A stretch of 64,000 nucleotides of DNA from Luzula sylvatica (GCA_946800325.1 OX326959.1:8886501-8950500), one strand, 5' to 3'. Positions 26,591-38,216 are shown, counted from the stretch's first letter. Notes: generated by a model from the sequence alone, not told the origin. Made by a program: numbers and translations.

Positions 26591-28047
26591 GCCCAGTATC
26601 TTCGAGTTTCGATCTTCAAGTTGGTAGAAAATAGAATTATGGAGTGCTTTCTTGGTTTTTCAAATGAAAAACTCTACAAGCCCAGAAATATTTTACAAAA
26701 ATACCACCGAAGGCATTTGTATGGTAATAATTCAGTGGGTCCGTCTCAATTTGTTTTCTCATATACAAGCAAATAATGATTTCGGGATGATTTCGGTGGT
26801 TTGATTATGGGTGTGTAGAATTGTCCTTTTTCAAATAACTAGCATATAACCGATGAAACATAATTTTAATTTCGTGCAGAGCAGAAAAAATCCATGAGTT
26901 TCAAGAAAGTAAAGAAGTTCTTTTTAAATAATTTCTTAATTTGAATCTTCTCACGGTTTAGGAATGACACAAAGGCTTATGTAATATCATATGTTGTGCA
27001 TTTGTGTCATGAATAGATTGTGAAGACATTTATTTTTCTTTAAGTTCGATGAACTTAATTTGTGTTTAAATACTACAAGTTCGAGAACGAAGTTATAAAG
27101 ATACTATGATGAAAATCACAATACTTTTCCTGTAAAAAAAAATAAGTTGCAATAATCTTTCGTACATGGGAAATCAGAAAAAAATCAATGAAATTGTGAA
27201 AAAAATCTCTTACATCGTAAGCGATAAACGATATGTCACAATAAGTGGGACTCATTTGACCCATTTGGTGTTGAACAATTCGTTCAATTTTCTGACGAGT
27301 CTTTTTCTTCGACAAACTTCTCAATAATTAAATAGTTAGATTTCTTAACAAATGTTCATAGTCATCTTTGCTTTTCCATTTTACTTCAACGAACAATTTG
27401 TCAGTTAAATAATTAGTTTCAAATACATTAACTACTAAATCTAGTCGAATTTTTTGAGCCCAAGATGTGAGTCAAAATCTGTGAAATAACAATCAAGGAC
27501 TCATGAAGATCGAATATCATAATATAACCAACAAAGAAATGATGGACTCATAAAGATCCTTGAAATTGGACAGGGACGTTCGGCCAATTGTTAATACCAT
27601 GTATTATATATTAACTCGTTATAAATTATATGCAATGAATTAATTGGAATAAAAATAATTCAATGAAAAGTCCGTTTGAATTTGTATTGAGTTTATTTTG
27701 GATCTAGTTCAATCTTGACTCGATATGTTTTCAAAATCAAGTTGATGTCGAGCAAGTAGTTGTAAACCTACAATTGATTCAAGCACGAACGCATTCACGA
27801 GCTAATACAAAGAAGGAAATTTAGCTTTTTTTATTTGATTATTTTGGAATATTGAATATGTACTATTATCATTTCAAAATATGTCAGATGATGATGGCTA
27901 GAAAATCATGTATATACCTAAAGATGACCTGTCTCGATTTTTAGATTTTTTTTTTTTTTTGCCAATTGCATTGGCATCGACGAAGCAAAGGTGCCTTTTC
28001 AGTAGCAAATTTGGTTAAATTGCCTGAAAAATCAATATTTTTTTTAT
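26591..28047. other. 3' flank of LHT gene 2, no further gene
   Basis: Shared with block B 54989-56320 apart from a 161-bp MITE. AT-rich, with no protein-like frame. The first 100 bp should hold the 3'UTR. Confidence 0.5.
26666..26826. mobile_element. Mutator-like MITE, 161 bp, 10-bp TSD
   Basis: TTTTTCAAAT is present on both sides (26656-26665 and 26827-26836). The ends GAAAAACTCTACAAGCCC and, inward from the right, GGACAATTCTACACACCC are imperfect inverted repeats (about 12 of 18). Block B at about 55105-55120 has TTTTTCAAAT once, an empty site. A 9-10-bp duplication fits Mutator-type elements. Confidence 0.7.
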
Positions 28048-28307
28048 GGGGGCTTCTATCATACATCCTTTCCTTATCATACATCCATTTTCAAGGGTAT
28101 TTGGAGTAATTATCCATTTATGAATATTTAAGGTAAGATATCAAACATATTTATCAATTAATTTTTGACTAAATTGGAATTTTTTCATGTTTATTTAAAC
28201 AAAAATCTCCATAAAAGATAAATTTTATGATACACCCTTTTACAAATATAATTAATTGCTAAAATACCCAAAATACCCTTGTAAAAGGGTGTATGATAGA
28301 ACTCCCC
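28048..28307. mobile_element. Mutator-like MITE, 260 bp, 9-bp TSD
   Basis: The left end GGGGGCTTCTATCATACA and right end read inward GGGGAGTTCTATCATACA are inverted repeats. The flanks TTTTTTTAT (28039-28047) and TTCTTTTAT (28308-28316) differ at one base. Block B near 56320 reads straight through with one copy of TTCTTTTAT. Confidence 0.82.
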
Positions 28308-28507
28308 TTCTTTTATTAAGTTTTTACAAATAGTAAAATACGGCTATTACCGGCAAGAATGTACTATGAGAATAAAAAAAAACTGTTTATTAAATTAAAA
28401 TTAGTACGTGAACGGATTCTTCGAACTTGAATGGAAATACGAACGATAGTTGGATTGGATAATGTGTACTTTGTTATCAAATCAAATTAATATTAAACTA
28501 GTTTTTT

Positions 28508-28534
28508 TCCCGCACAATTGCACGGGTGTTCTAG
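28508..28534 (+). mobile_element. Helitron-like 3' terminus (block A copy)
   Basis: The hairpin CCCGCACAATTGCACGGG lies 9-10 bp before CTAG (28531-28534), followed by T: the 3' end layout of plant Helitrons. The 5' end was not identified. The same end is in block B at 56551-56554, so it predates the duplication. Confidence 0.6.
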
Positions 28535-29692
28535 TTTTTTTTTATGGTGTAGTTTCATATAATCTGTTTTGTTTAGCTTACTTTATTACGCATTTAATTG
28601 AGGGGCGAACACAATACACAAAATATGTATATTTTTTTCTTTTTCATATTGCGTAAGGTATTCGTATTTTGTATTCCATTTAGATATTGAATTTGTTTGT
28701 ATATCCGTTCACACTTGTATTCATTGTAAATGTTTCTTTTGTATTTAAAAGGAACATCACACAAATGATACGGTTATTTTTGTATTGTCAACAAAATATT
28801 TTAAAATATTTATTTGTTGCATGTGCTTTTGTCAACAAAGTGACCGGTATAAAAATTGTTTGCTTTGCTATTGGTATGTGTCTTTATATTTTTATTATTT
28901 ATATTTTTATTGGTATTTCATATTTCGTACTTGTCTTTCATCTCCATACTTTATAGGTGGTTTAGTTTTATTTTTTATTAATTTCGTAATTTTCATTCAC
29001 ACAAATGATCTGTTTATTAATTTCGTAATTTGTAATCGTCTTCGTATCGTTTTTCATGTTCATACTTGTGCTTTTACTCGTATATCATTCTCGTATTTCA
29101 TAGGGTTGTTGGTATTTTCTATTCGTTAATGTGATCCATATTTGTATCCCGTCGTTATATTGTCTTTCTATTTTTTTAGTCCCATCTATATTATTCTGTA
29201 TTACATAAAAAAAAATTTGGCCATTTCGAAAGTTCATTTTGACATATGTATTGGTATTGTTTTAGGTTTTTGGCTTTCTTATTTTTCCATGGGTTTTTTT
29301 GTTTTCGTGTTTCTTTGTTTCTGTTTGTGTTTGCATTTCCGTTTCATATTTGCCTTCCATATTTTCTTACGTTAAACGTTGTAAGAAAAAATGATTGGGA
29401 TATATATTGTTTGTCTATTATATATTCCGAGAAATAATAACCAAATAGATATTGGTGACATGTATTTTTGGCAACAAATATACATTTATAAGTTTTTTCT
29501 CTTTTTGGTTTTTGACAATCAATGACCAAATAAAGAATGTTAAAACAAAGCAAGTTCTTAATCATTCACAAATATCGTCGCATCGAAACTTACACAACAT
29601 CTCTTATACAACTGTTTTAGTTTTTGTTTGATTTCTTAACTTCCCAACGTTTCCAAACCAGTCATAATTGGCTCAAGAATAAATAAACGAAC
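28535..29692. other. T-rich region, no gene
   Basis: Strongly T-rich on the + strand, so frames here look like Phe/Ile/Val-rich membrane proteins (for example 28785-29129). The block B copies of these frames are interrupted by small insertions and deletions, and no domain is visible, so they are not annotated. Confidence 0.55.
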
Positions 29693-30268
29693 ATGCAAAG
29701 AGGACAAGGTGTGTCAATGTACCGATCCAAAACTCCAAGTGTAAATTCATTGCAAGGAAATAGAGATGCAAGTCTGAGAATAGAGGAAGGAATTGGATAA
29801 TAATTTACTTGGCGGCTAGGGTATCAGGAGGTTAAGAAGAAAGTGAGAGATGAAAGAGTAGAGGTGGTGGACCATTTAGGTCAACTAGTGGACTGCCTAA
29901 GTTGATTGGCGGCTAGGTTTTACGAAGAGGACGGGATGATGAAGGAGAGAGAGACGAAAGATGAGAAGTGGAGAAGATGGAGTAGGCGGCTAGGTTTTTG
30001 CTAACTGATCAACAAGGCAATTTATATGGGCCATCCATTTAACCTGAATGGGTTTCCAGATTTTCATTTTACTGCATTTTGTTTTCCTGCATTTTCCTGT
30101 ATTTTACTGCAAGTTAGAGGAAAATTAGGCAGGTTATTTGGAAATACTTACCCATGTTGGGTTTGTATTATTAACTCAAAATCCTTATTTATAAGGTAAT
30201 TGTATAATTTTATTATTAATATAAAATAGACGTAGGTCTTAGAGCCTACTCTATTATTTTCAAAAAAA
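29693..30268 (+). mobile_element. Retroposed insertion, 576 bp, 15-bp TSD and A-tail
   Basis: AATAAATAAACGAAC is present on both sides (29678-29692 and 30269-30283), and block B has it once (57735-57750). The insertion ends GAGCCTACTCTATTATTTTC followed by an A run, as in target-primed retroposition. Length is long for a SINE; a short LINE-derived or chimeric retroposon is likely. It contains GGCGGCTAGG three times. No coding frame. Confidence 0.82.
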
Positions 30269-30283
30269 AATAAATAAACGAAC

Positions 30284-30570
30284 AAAATGGAAGGCAAAAC
30301 AACTTAGCAGAAGAAGTAAAAACAACAAAGAAGAAATGAAATAATCTAATGGAGCAGACCGACGAAAAGAGACTCATCTTTCATTCATTACTTTGTGTAA
30401 AGAACAACGCATTTGCGAGGAAGCATAACAAAAGTCATGGTTTATTTGAATCCTTAACCTCGCAATAAATCGATATCGGTCATCATTGGGTCGAAAAAGT
30501 AGAAAGCATTAAACAACCTCATGTTTCCTTCATTAATTTGTATAAAAAACAACACATTTGCGGCACGTAT
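30284..30570 (-). repeat. Repeat modules of the minus-strand transcript-like unit (first set, block A)
   Basis: Modules of about 150-230 bp with TTCATTAATTTGTATAAAAA, GCGAGGAAGCATAACAAAAG and CATCATTGG-TCGA words. Further copies are at about 31960-32420, and a partial one ends at 29692. Confidence 0.6.
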
Positions 30571-30653
30571 TCCCTCTCAAAATCCAGAACAAAAACACAT
30601 GAAAACACGGACGATGACAAATCCAATAGCCCAGAATATCAACACATGCACCG

Positions 30654-31159
30654 TGTTGGGTATCGACCTCACTACCGAGCCCCGCGCAACGGATTGTGAG
30701 ACTCGGTCAGACCCGATCCCAAGGACAACGTCGTCGATCCGATCGTACAAATCATATCTACATGCAACTACCTATGAAATTAACTCTTAATTCATAGAGA
30801 ATCATACCGCGTGAAATTAATCACGGAGACAGGTTTATGCTTTCGTAGTTGTTGCCTTGCTCGCTTCAATTCCGATAACACGCACGTCCCACGCCCAAGC
30901 GATTCGACACCTAGATCGAAGCTCCGATTTCTCGTATACAACCGGAATTGCTCCGGTTCGTCTCCGACCTTGCTCGACCTTGATCACAACAGAAAGTTTC
31001 AATCGAAACTTCTTTACTCGTATCCACCGCGAGCCTCGTCTCTCGGTTGCGACAAATTCCCCTAAAATTCATCACAAGCTTGCTCAAAACAAAATCTCCA
31101 ATGGAGCTTTCTCTGACAACTTGTCCCACAGTTTTCCCTTTCTTAGATCTGTAGAATGG

Positions 31160-31202
<43 letters not shown>

Positions 31203-31606
31203 TTACTCAGATCTTATAATCAAAGCCTATATTAATAGGGCATTAATGAGTATCAAAACTGTTAATCCAGAATTTGGATCACAGTCCAGACGCACGATAT
31301 GGTACGTCGTGACGGACGTGTCACGAGTACTGGATCTTGCCGTTATACATGCGCTCCGTCATGACGGACATGATTGTCCGTCATGACGCACCTCCGTCAT
31401 GGCGCACTGGATGGTGTGTCACGATGCTATACTCACATATTGGTATGCACATAAATACAATAGTGTGCGTCATGATGGACCATATGGTGCGTCATGACAG
31501 ACTATGACATATTCTTATTTTGCATCCAATCGTTTCGACGAACGCGTACGTTCATATACCCTCATGTGTATAATCTACTAGTCGATTTGTAAATGTATGT
31601 CCTTTA
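30654..31606 (-). mobile_element. Solo LTR, Copia type, minus orientation (block A copy)
   Basis: CACCG flanks both ends (30649-30653 and 31607-31611). The left end TGTTGGGTATCGACC and internal GTGAAATTAATCACG and TTACTCGTATCCACCGCGAG match the LTR beside the primer site at 46955. Repeated GTCCGTCATGACG-CAC words near 31290-31500 echo the palindromic leader array at 37766-38216. The same LTR sits at 58150-59086. Confidence 0.7.
31160..31200. repeat. (GA)n microsatellite
   Basis: About 40 bp of AG repeats within the solo LTR, shorter in the block B copy (about 58660-58675). Confidence 0.9.
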
Positions 31607-31959
31607 CACCGAGCATATCGAAGAAACCACAGCAGAGAAAGGAACCGATATTTCGCTAGTCCAGACAAAATAAACGACCCACATAGAATAATCACAACCT
31701 GAAACAACCATGAAGAAATCGTGTACCAAACAAAACCATACGGCTGAAATCAGAAAACAACCCCAATTTTGTACCACATTGGTAAGAATAGATCAATCAA
31801 CAATAAAGCATAGCCAACATCCAAGGCCAAACCCGCAAAAATTAATGAAAAAGTGGGTGATGTTGCGAACAAAGGAGAAGAAAACTTTCTTAAAATTATA
31901 CAAAATTATAAGGTGAATCATACCACCACAGAACAACCGAGTTCATTTTCCTCTCCTAC

Positions 31960-32420
31960 AAAAGACTAAAGAGCCTCATTGTTCTTCCATTAGTTTCTAC
32001 AAAAAAACAGATTAGCGAGGAAGCAAAACAAAAGCCATGGCTTATTTGATTCCTTAACCCCTCAACACAATAAAAGCAGTCATCATTGGCTCGAGAAGAA
32101 ATAAACGAACAATATAGAAAGGAAAACAACTTAGCAAAAAAAGTGAAAACAAAGCCGGCAGACCCCAAAATAATCTGATGAAACAAGTGATGAAATAATC
32201 TGATGGAGCAGACAGACCAAAAGAGGCTCATCTTCCCTTCATTAATTTGTATACAAAAAAGAAAAAAACGCATTCGAGAGGAATCACAACAAAGCCGAGA
32301 CTTATTTAATTTCTTAAACCGGCAACGTATCCAAATTGTTCATTAGCTCGACAAAGAAAAGAAAGCAGCAAACAAAGCAACACTACTTGCAAGGAAGTAC
32401 GAAAACAGAAAACAAAGAAT
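31960..32420 (-). repeat. Repeat modules of the minus-strand transcript-like unit (second set, block A)
   Basis: Two more modules share the words CATTAATTTGTATACAAAAA, CATCATTGGCTCGAGAAGAA, ATAAACGAAC and AAAACAACTTAGCA. On the minus strand they give similar short peptides each time, with no known domain. Confidence 0.6.
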
Positions 32421-32559
32421 CAAATAATCTGAAACACCAAATCAGATCCACAAAATAAGAAACATAGAATTAAATAATCTGATACACAAAATCAAAAACA
32501 AAGAAACAAAGAAAACAAAGGAAACAAAACCAGTTTGTCAATTTTGTACACAAAATCAG

Positions 32560-32850
32560 ATCAAAAAGCAAAGAGGAAAAAAAATGCCGTACAAACCATA
32601 CCAATATGAAATAATAGAGAAACAAAAACTAAAACAGCACACAAGTTTGACTCGGGCTAGGGTTAGAGTTTTGTTGTTTTCTACAGTAAAGAAATGAGGA
32701 AGAAGAGACGACTGAGAGGGTTGAGCGGTTTTTTGCATTAGAGAGTAGAGAAATGAGGAGAGAGAGGGGGTATATACTAGAGGCTGAGCGGTGGAGACAA
32801 ATAAACTCGGTAGACTGCGATCTATGTGAACCACGTCTATTTGAACTTGT
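32560..32850 (-). promoter_or_regulatory. Promoter and 5'-leader-like segment, minus strand (block A)
   Basis: On the minus strand TAGTATATACCCCCTCTCTC (TATA-like at about 32771-32778) is followed by a CT-rich leader and AACTCTAACCCTAGCCC, a composition typical of plant 5'UTRs. Downstream lie the repeat modules, not a recognisable protein. The segment is conserved in block B at 61060-61340. It may drive a non-coding or decayed transcript; no expression evidence is available here. Confidence 0.35.
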
Positions 32851-32914
32851 TTACAATGTAAGCCATTCGATCTGTATTAGCTTTGATCAAACGGCTGAGA
32901 TTGTTTGGGTGACT

Positions 32915-33132
32915 TGGAGGCACCAGATGAGTCCAATTTTTTTTTTTTAACTTTATACATAAGTAATAATAATAATATAATTTAACCTTTGGTTGTACGA
33001 TTGATCTAATAAAAACAAGTCGTGAAGACTATGTCAAAATAAAAAAAGTAAAATGACGGCAACATACGGCAGGTATTTTATAGCTACATACAACTTGACA
33101 ATATTAGCAATATATGCTGAAAAAAAAAAATA
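32915..33132. other. Spacer after block A, nothing recognised
   Basis: Sequence between the last base aligned to block B and the first recognisable Copia sequence. Confidence 0.45.
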
Positions 33133-36100
33133 ATAACGAATCGAACGATATTACGTGCCTTGTGGTGGCATGTATAGACGCAAATTTCCAAAATTATTTT
33201 GAGAATTCGGATGCATACGAAAGTGAAACGCAACGCTCAAGAAATGGTTTCAAGAGCTAGAGCGTGTTGAATGGTTCAATACGTCTCAAGGAGTTGGTTA
33301 ATTTTGAGACGCCTTGTGGGTCTTTGATTAACACTCACTACAACAGAACTGGGTATCAGCGACGGCAAAAACTGTCGCTAAAGGTATTTCCGACGGCTAA
33401 CCGTCGCTGAAAGCCACGTCGCTGATACTTCTTTCTCCGACGGCCCGTCGGAAATACTAGTATCAGCGACGGCCAATTTTCTCCGACGGCCCGTCACAGA
33501 GTTTCTCCGACGGCCCGTCCCTGAAGCTTCACCGACGGCCCGTCCCTGAAAGGTATATTTTAATTTTTTTATTTCAATATATTAATTTTTATAATTAATA
33601 AATATAATTATTTATATATTTAATTAATACATATTTCGTATATATTATATGTTAAATGTACTTAATTAAATATTAAGAATTTAAAATAGTTCGTATTATA
33701 TATTTTAATTAATTAATTAATTAATATTATATTATAACAATTACAAATTATCAAAAGAATAACTATAAATGATAATTATAATTATAATCATAATCATATT
33801 AATTTTCATACAAAATCCATACCAAATTAACAGTTACAAATTACAAATTTCGACACAACTACACGACACAATCCTAAACTCGACAAATCGAAAACAATCC
33901 TCAACTCGACAATCCCAAATTAACAGTTACAAAACACGACAGAAATCGAAGAGTACCAGTACCAACACCTGAAATTGCACAAATCGAAGAGTACCAGTAC
34001 CAGCACCTGAAATCGAAGAGTACCTGTACCGGATTTCAGCATCGTTAATCGTTAATCGAATTCAATTAAACACAAATCAGTCCAAGTTCCAGTACCTGAA
34101 ATTGCACAAATAAACACAAATCAGTCCAAGTTCATCGTTAATTCGACAAACAATTAACCAACTAATTCAATTAACCAAAGTCGTACCAGTCTTTATTTGT
34201 ACCGATTAATCCTTTGTCGATCCATTGTCGATCCAATTCATCATGCATCCTCTGCCAATAAACAACCCCTGAAAATGAAAAAATTGCAGAAAAGCCCCTC
34301 AATTTTTTAAAAATTGCAGAACAACCCCTGAAATTTCACAAATAAACAAAAAATCAGTCCAAATTGATGGTTAATTCAACAAACAATTAAAAATTACCTA
34401 TTCAATTGATCGTTAATCCCTGCCGTACCACAACCCGTACCAGTCTTCGTGCATCGAACCGTACCATTTCCCAATTAACCCTAATTCAATAAAAAACCAA
34501 CAACAAAATAATAGTTAATGGACAGTAAAAAATAATACATAATTCAATAGAAAATAATATATAATTAAATAAAACCCTAAGAAAATTAATAAAAAAGAAT
34601 AAAAAATCAGTAAAAAAAGAGATGAAATTAGAATAAAAAAACAGTAAAAAAACAGTAAAAAAAGAGAATAAAAATAGTATTTAATAAGCAATATATATAC
34701 AAAAACAGATTTTAAAAACACAAATTAGGGATTTTAAAAACAAAAACAGGTTTAAAAAAAAATCAATTAGCCCAAACAGAAAATAATTTAAAAAAATGTT
34801 TGCAACAATTAGGGATTTTCAAAAACAGATTTTAAAAACAGAAATTTTGTAACCAAAAAATAAAGATCTACAAAAATTGTAAAACAAAAATGAAAAAAAA
34901 AAATCAAGTAAAAACAGATTTTAAAAATGATTTCAAAGCTGGCTCGATTATCTTTATGAACTAATTATTCTAAAAGAAATGTAACAAAATAAAGAAACAT
35001 ATACCTCGAAAAAAAGGAAGCGTAGTGAGCTCACGGCGAGAAGGGGGCTGCCAAGAGCACCAAGGCGAGATCGGGGCTGCCAGGAGAATGAGGGAAAGAA
35101 AGAGAGAGGGCTGTAGTGAGCTCACGGTGGGGCAGGGGGGCTGTGGAGGAGGGGAAGAGGGGCGGGCGGCTGTGGAGAGAAGAGGGTTTTAGGGTTAGGA
35201 TTTTAGGGGCGGGCGGCTGTGGAAGAGGGGAAGAAGTGTGTGAAGAGAGAGAGAGAGAGATGGGGGCCAGCTGGGTATATAAGGTGTCCACAACATCACC
35301 AACGGGCCGACGCTGATATTTTGAATTCAAGTCGGGACATCACCGATGGGCCGACGCTGATATTTTGAATTCACGTCGGGGAATCTGCGACGGGGATTCA
35401 TTAGCGACGGGCCGATAGAGGTTTCATTAGCGATGGGCTTTTTTTCTGCGACGGGCCGTAGCAGTTTATCAGCGACGGTTTTTCATTTAGCGACGGGCCG
35501 TAGATGAGAATCAGCGACGGTTTATGGATTTAACGATGGGCTGACGGAAAAGTTAACGCAGTTACGACGGGCCGTCGCTAATAAAACTGTCGGTAATATA
35601 CTTCTGCGACGGGCCCACGCAGAAAGTGTGTTTTATTTGCGACGGGCAGTCGCTGAAGTCAGACTCCCGTCGCTGATCTACGTGACCGAATATAATATGC
35701 ATTCGATTGATAAGTCGATCCCTAAAATTGCATGAGATGCAACATAAATTGAATCGGAGATGCTTGGAGCATCCAGGGAATCCAAAGCATAGAGATACGT
35801 GGATGTCCTTGAAATTCAAGGGCGGGATCGAAATAAATAAATGGCTAAGGGTATTTTGGGAAAATGTTTTCCAAACAGAAAGTTCGGACATGGAATTGTC
35901 CAAACTAATGACTCAAAGAACGGTAAAATCCGAGAATAATTAAACCTAGAAATTGACTGATTCTTTTGGCATTGCCGTCATGGCCATATAAACGACAAAC
36001 GCGTGTCTAGATTTCCTGAAATGGATTTTTAGACTCATTCGAATTAGACTCAATTGATTAACGCGATACTTATTTATTAGGCAAGACGACAAATGGCATC

Positions 36101-36517
36101 ATTCTCCAAAGGTTGGAGAAAGATCCAACGAATTATTGGAATTTACATTTACATGTAGATGATCCGATAAGTTCCGAGGCAAGAGGAGTCTATCGGTATT
36201 TTGTTACGTTTACGGACGGTTAAAGTAGATATGGTAATATCTATTTAATGCGTGTCGAAGCAGAGACTTTTGAAAGGTTCAAAGAGTTTTCAAAACGAAA
36301 TACAAAATCGACTAAGCAAGAAAATCAAAGCCCTTTGATAGGATCGAAGAGGCAAATATTGAGCTACGCGTTTCGATAGGATCGAGGAGGCGATATTTGA
36401 GTTATGAGTATTGATGATCATTTATGATTGTGGAATCGTTTCACGGTTATCTTCATTTCGGAACGTTGAGATGTATCCGAAAAGAGTAAATGAACGCATG
36501 TTACACATGGTTCGATA
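33133..36517 (+). pseudogene. Truncated Copia gag / pre-integrase copy, split by CACTA element A
   Basis: 33133-33335 and 35682-36517 align with 39205-39410 and 39441-40272 of the next Copia copy. They include the decayed gag stretch with ITCLVVACIDANF and the pre-integrase zinc motif WHCRHGHIN (from 35968). Many stops and frame changes; integrase and reverse transcriptase are absent. At 36517 it jumps directly into LTR-like DNA, so this is a deleted element lying in front of the next LTR. Confidence 0.7.
33336..35681. mobile_element. CACTA element A, right terminus deleted
   Basis: Starts CACTACAACAGAACTGGGTA right after ACT (33333-33335). Both ends carry many subterminal GCGACGGGCCGTCGC-type units in both orientations, the hallmark of CACTA subterminal repeats. 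The right TGTTGTAGTG terminus is missing. By comparison with the intact host sequence at 39411-39440, about 30 bp of flank was lost with it. No transposase frame; 35030-35280 is a G-rich leader-like stretch on the minus strand. Confidence 0.8.
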
Positions 36518-37509
36518 AATGTGAAGGAAATACAGTTTTAGGATCAACCGTAAAAGTGTACACAAGGATAAACGAATGTAGTCGTACATTCGTGGCCATA
36601 ACTGTCAGTGGAAAATCCGATTTGAATGGTTCAAATTGGGTTAGATAGATAATTAGATTATCTATAACCTTCATGTAGAAATATATTTCATATGAACGAA
36701 GTATCAATGTCGTTTATATGAAATACCGAAAGGGTGCAACAGTATGACATCTAGTTAGTAAAACAGTCATAACTTTTGCATACGAACTCCAATTGGGCTG
36801 GGCCAAATTGGGTTATGTAGATAATTAGATTATCTACAACTTTCATGTTGGGTTATTGTCTGTCTGAGAAATTTACCAATTTCGAAATGACAGAATACTG
36901 ACCAGGTTCATGCAGTTTTCTGTGTGAGAGGGTGTATATTGGATATACATGGCTTTTGGCTAATCCTGATCCTATTAGGTATAAATAGGATACTTTCTCT
37001 CTCATCACTATGTAAGAAAAAGAAATCTTATTCAGTAGATTCAGGAGAATTCCAGAATAATTGAGATACAACTTTCTATTGAGTGAAAGGGTGTAAAGAG
37101 AGATAACCGAGAAAAGGAGTTTTCTCGGTGTAGAGAATCAAACGATCAAGAAAGTTCGCCGGTGCATCGTCTAGACAGGTGCATCCGCGACCGACGTCTT
37201 GCGACTCACGGTGGATACAAGTAGAGGAGCGATAATTGTGGCTCTTGGATTGTGATCGACCCAGAGAGTGAGAAGACGGTCAACGAACGGTGAAAAACGC
37301 GTGGTGTGGGACGCGCGGATTGTCACCAACGTGACAGGAGATAGAAGGCGGCGATCAACCCTTCGTGCGTGATCAATTTCACGCTGGTATAGATCTATCC
37401 TTCTATTCGCATCGTACCCTCGAAGTCGTGGCGTGATCTCGGGAATTGGGGAATCGGACCGGGCCTTCATTCCGCTGCGCAGGCCCGAGGTCGAGGATAT
37501 TCCCCTTCA
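36518..37509 (+). mobile_element. Copia LTR (plus orientation), 5' boundary approximate
   Basis: Ends CCCCTTCA immediately before a primer binding site. Contains a TATA box in AGGTATAAATAGG (about 36980) and GCATCGTCTAGACAGGTGCA, shared with the inverted LTR at 46968. Blocks such as GATAATTAGATTATCTA occur twice, at about 36650 and 36820. The 5' edge could lie anywhere from about 36518 to 36780. Confidence 0.7.
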
Positions 37510-37510
37510 G

Positions 37511-37522
37511 TGGTATCAGAGC
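37511..37522 (+). other. Primer binding site, initiator tRNA-Met type
   Basis: TGGTATCAGAGC directly follows the LTR end, the standard minus-strand primer site of plant Copia elements. Confidence 0.9.
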
Positions 37523-37765
37523 GATCGCCATCGATTCGAGGGTCGAATCATAGTCGTATATTAGATATACGCACGGGTTATCAAAGTTCGTACCCGTTTG
37601 CATGATGTTACATATTTAGAATGTCAAATTCCATTAAAATCACAAGTGAAATTCGCTAGAGATCGATCAATAGTTGATTGAGAGTATCTAGGAATGATCG
37701 TGAAAAGGTTTCATGATTGATCGTTTTGGAAACGAGCGAAAACAGCAGTGCAAAAATCGCATAGT

Positions 37766-38216
37766 CCGTTATAACGGACTTGGAGTACGTTGTAACGGAC
37801 CCTGTATAGGATGCGGGGGTGTGAGGAGGACTGTGAAAAACTGCATATTCCGTTGTAACGGACTTGGAGTCCGTTGTAACGGACCTTGTATCTGATACGA
37901 GGTTGCGGGGATGCCAAGGGTGTCTATTGGAGTCCGTTGTAACGGACTGAGTCCGTTGTAACGGAGCTCTACGCAGTTGGTCCATTGTAACGGACTGTAT
38001 GTTGCGTTGTAACGGACTAATCTCTGGAAATTTGGACAATGATTTGCAGAAAATAGCGTTGTAACGGACCTAGGTTGCGTTATAACGGACATGTTTCTGG
38101 CAATTTTGGACAAATCCCGGATTAAATAGCGTTGTAACGGACTGGACTTCCGTTGTAACGGAGTTCCAAGTATACTGGATGTCCGTTGTAACAGACTATG
38201 TTGCGTTACAACGGAT
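37766..38216. repeat. Array of 14 near-palindromic CCGTTGTAACGG words in the Copia leader
   Basis: Fourteen copies of (C/G)CGTT(G/A)TAACGG, or a one-base variant, in about 450 bp. Each is an inverted repeat CCGTT/AACGG around two bases. Spacing is irregular (about 15-60 bp). The array lies between primer site and gag, so it would be in the transcript leader. Related words with GTGACG or CATGACG replacing GTAACG occur in the inverted leader at 46490-46660 and in the solo LTRs at about 31290 and 58760. Confidence 0.88.

Noticed and set aside
28450..29437. Several Phe/Val/Ile-rich frames resembling membrane proteins, repeated at 56926-57451
   Set aside because: T-rich DNA gives such frames by chance. 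Frames and starts are not preserved between blocks A and B despite high nucleotide identity, and no domain is visible.
30521..31386. Overlapping frames of 70-120 aa (repeated at 58026-58643)
   Set aside because: They lie in a solo LTR, and one ends in Arg/Glu repeats from a GA microsatellite.
37713..38113. Overlapping frames with repeated VRYNG or SPLQRT peptides
   Set aside because: They only translate the CCGTTGTAACGG array in several frames; the leader is non-coding.
37766..38216. CRISPR-like array
   Set aside because: The repeats are 12 bp with irregular spacing inside a plant retrotransposon leader; no CRISPR context.
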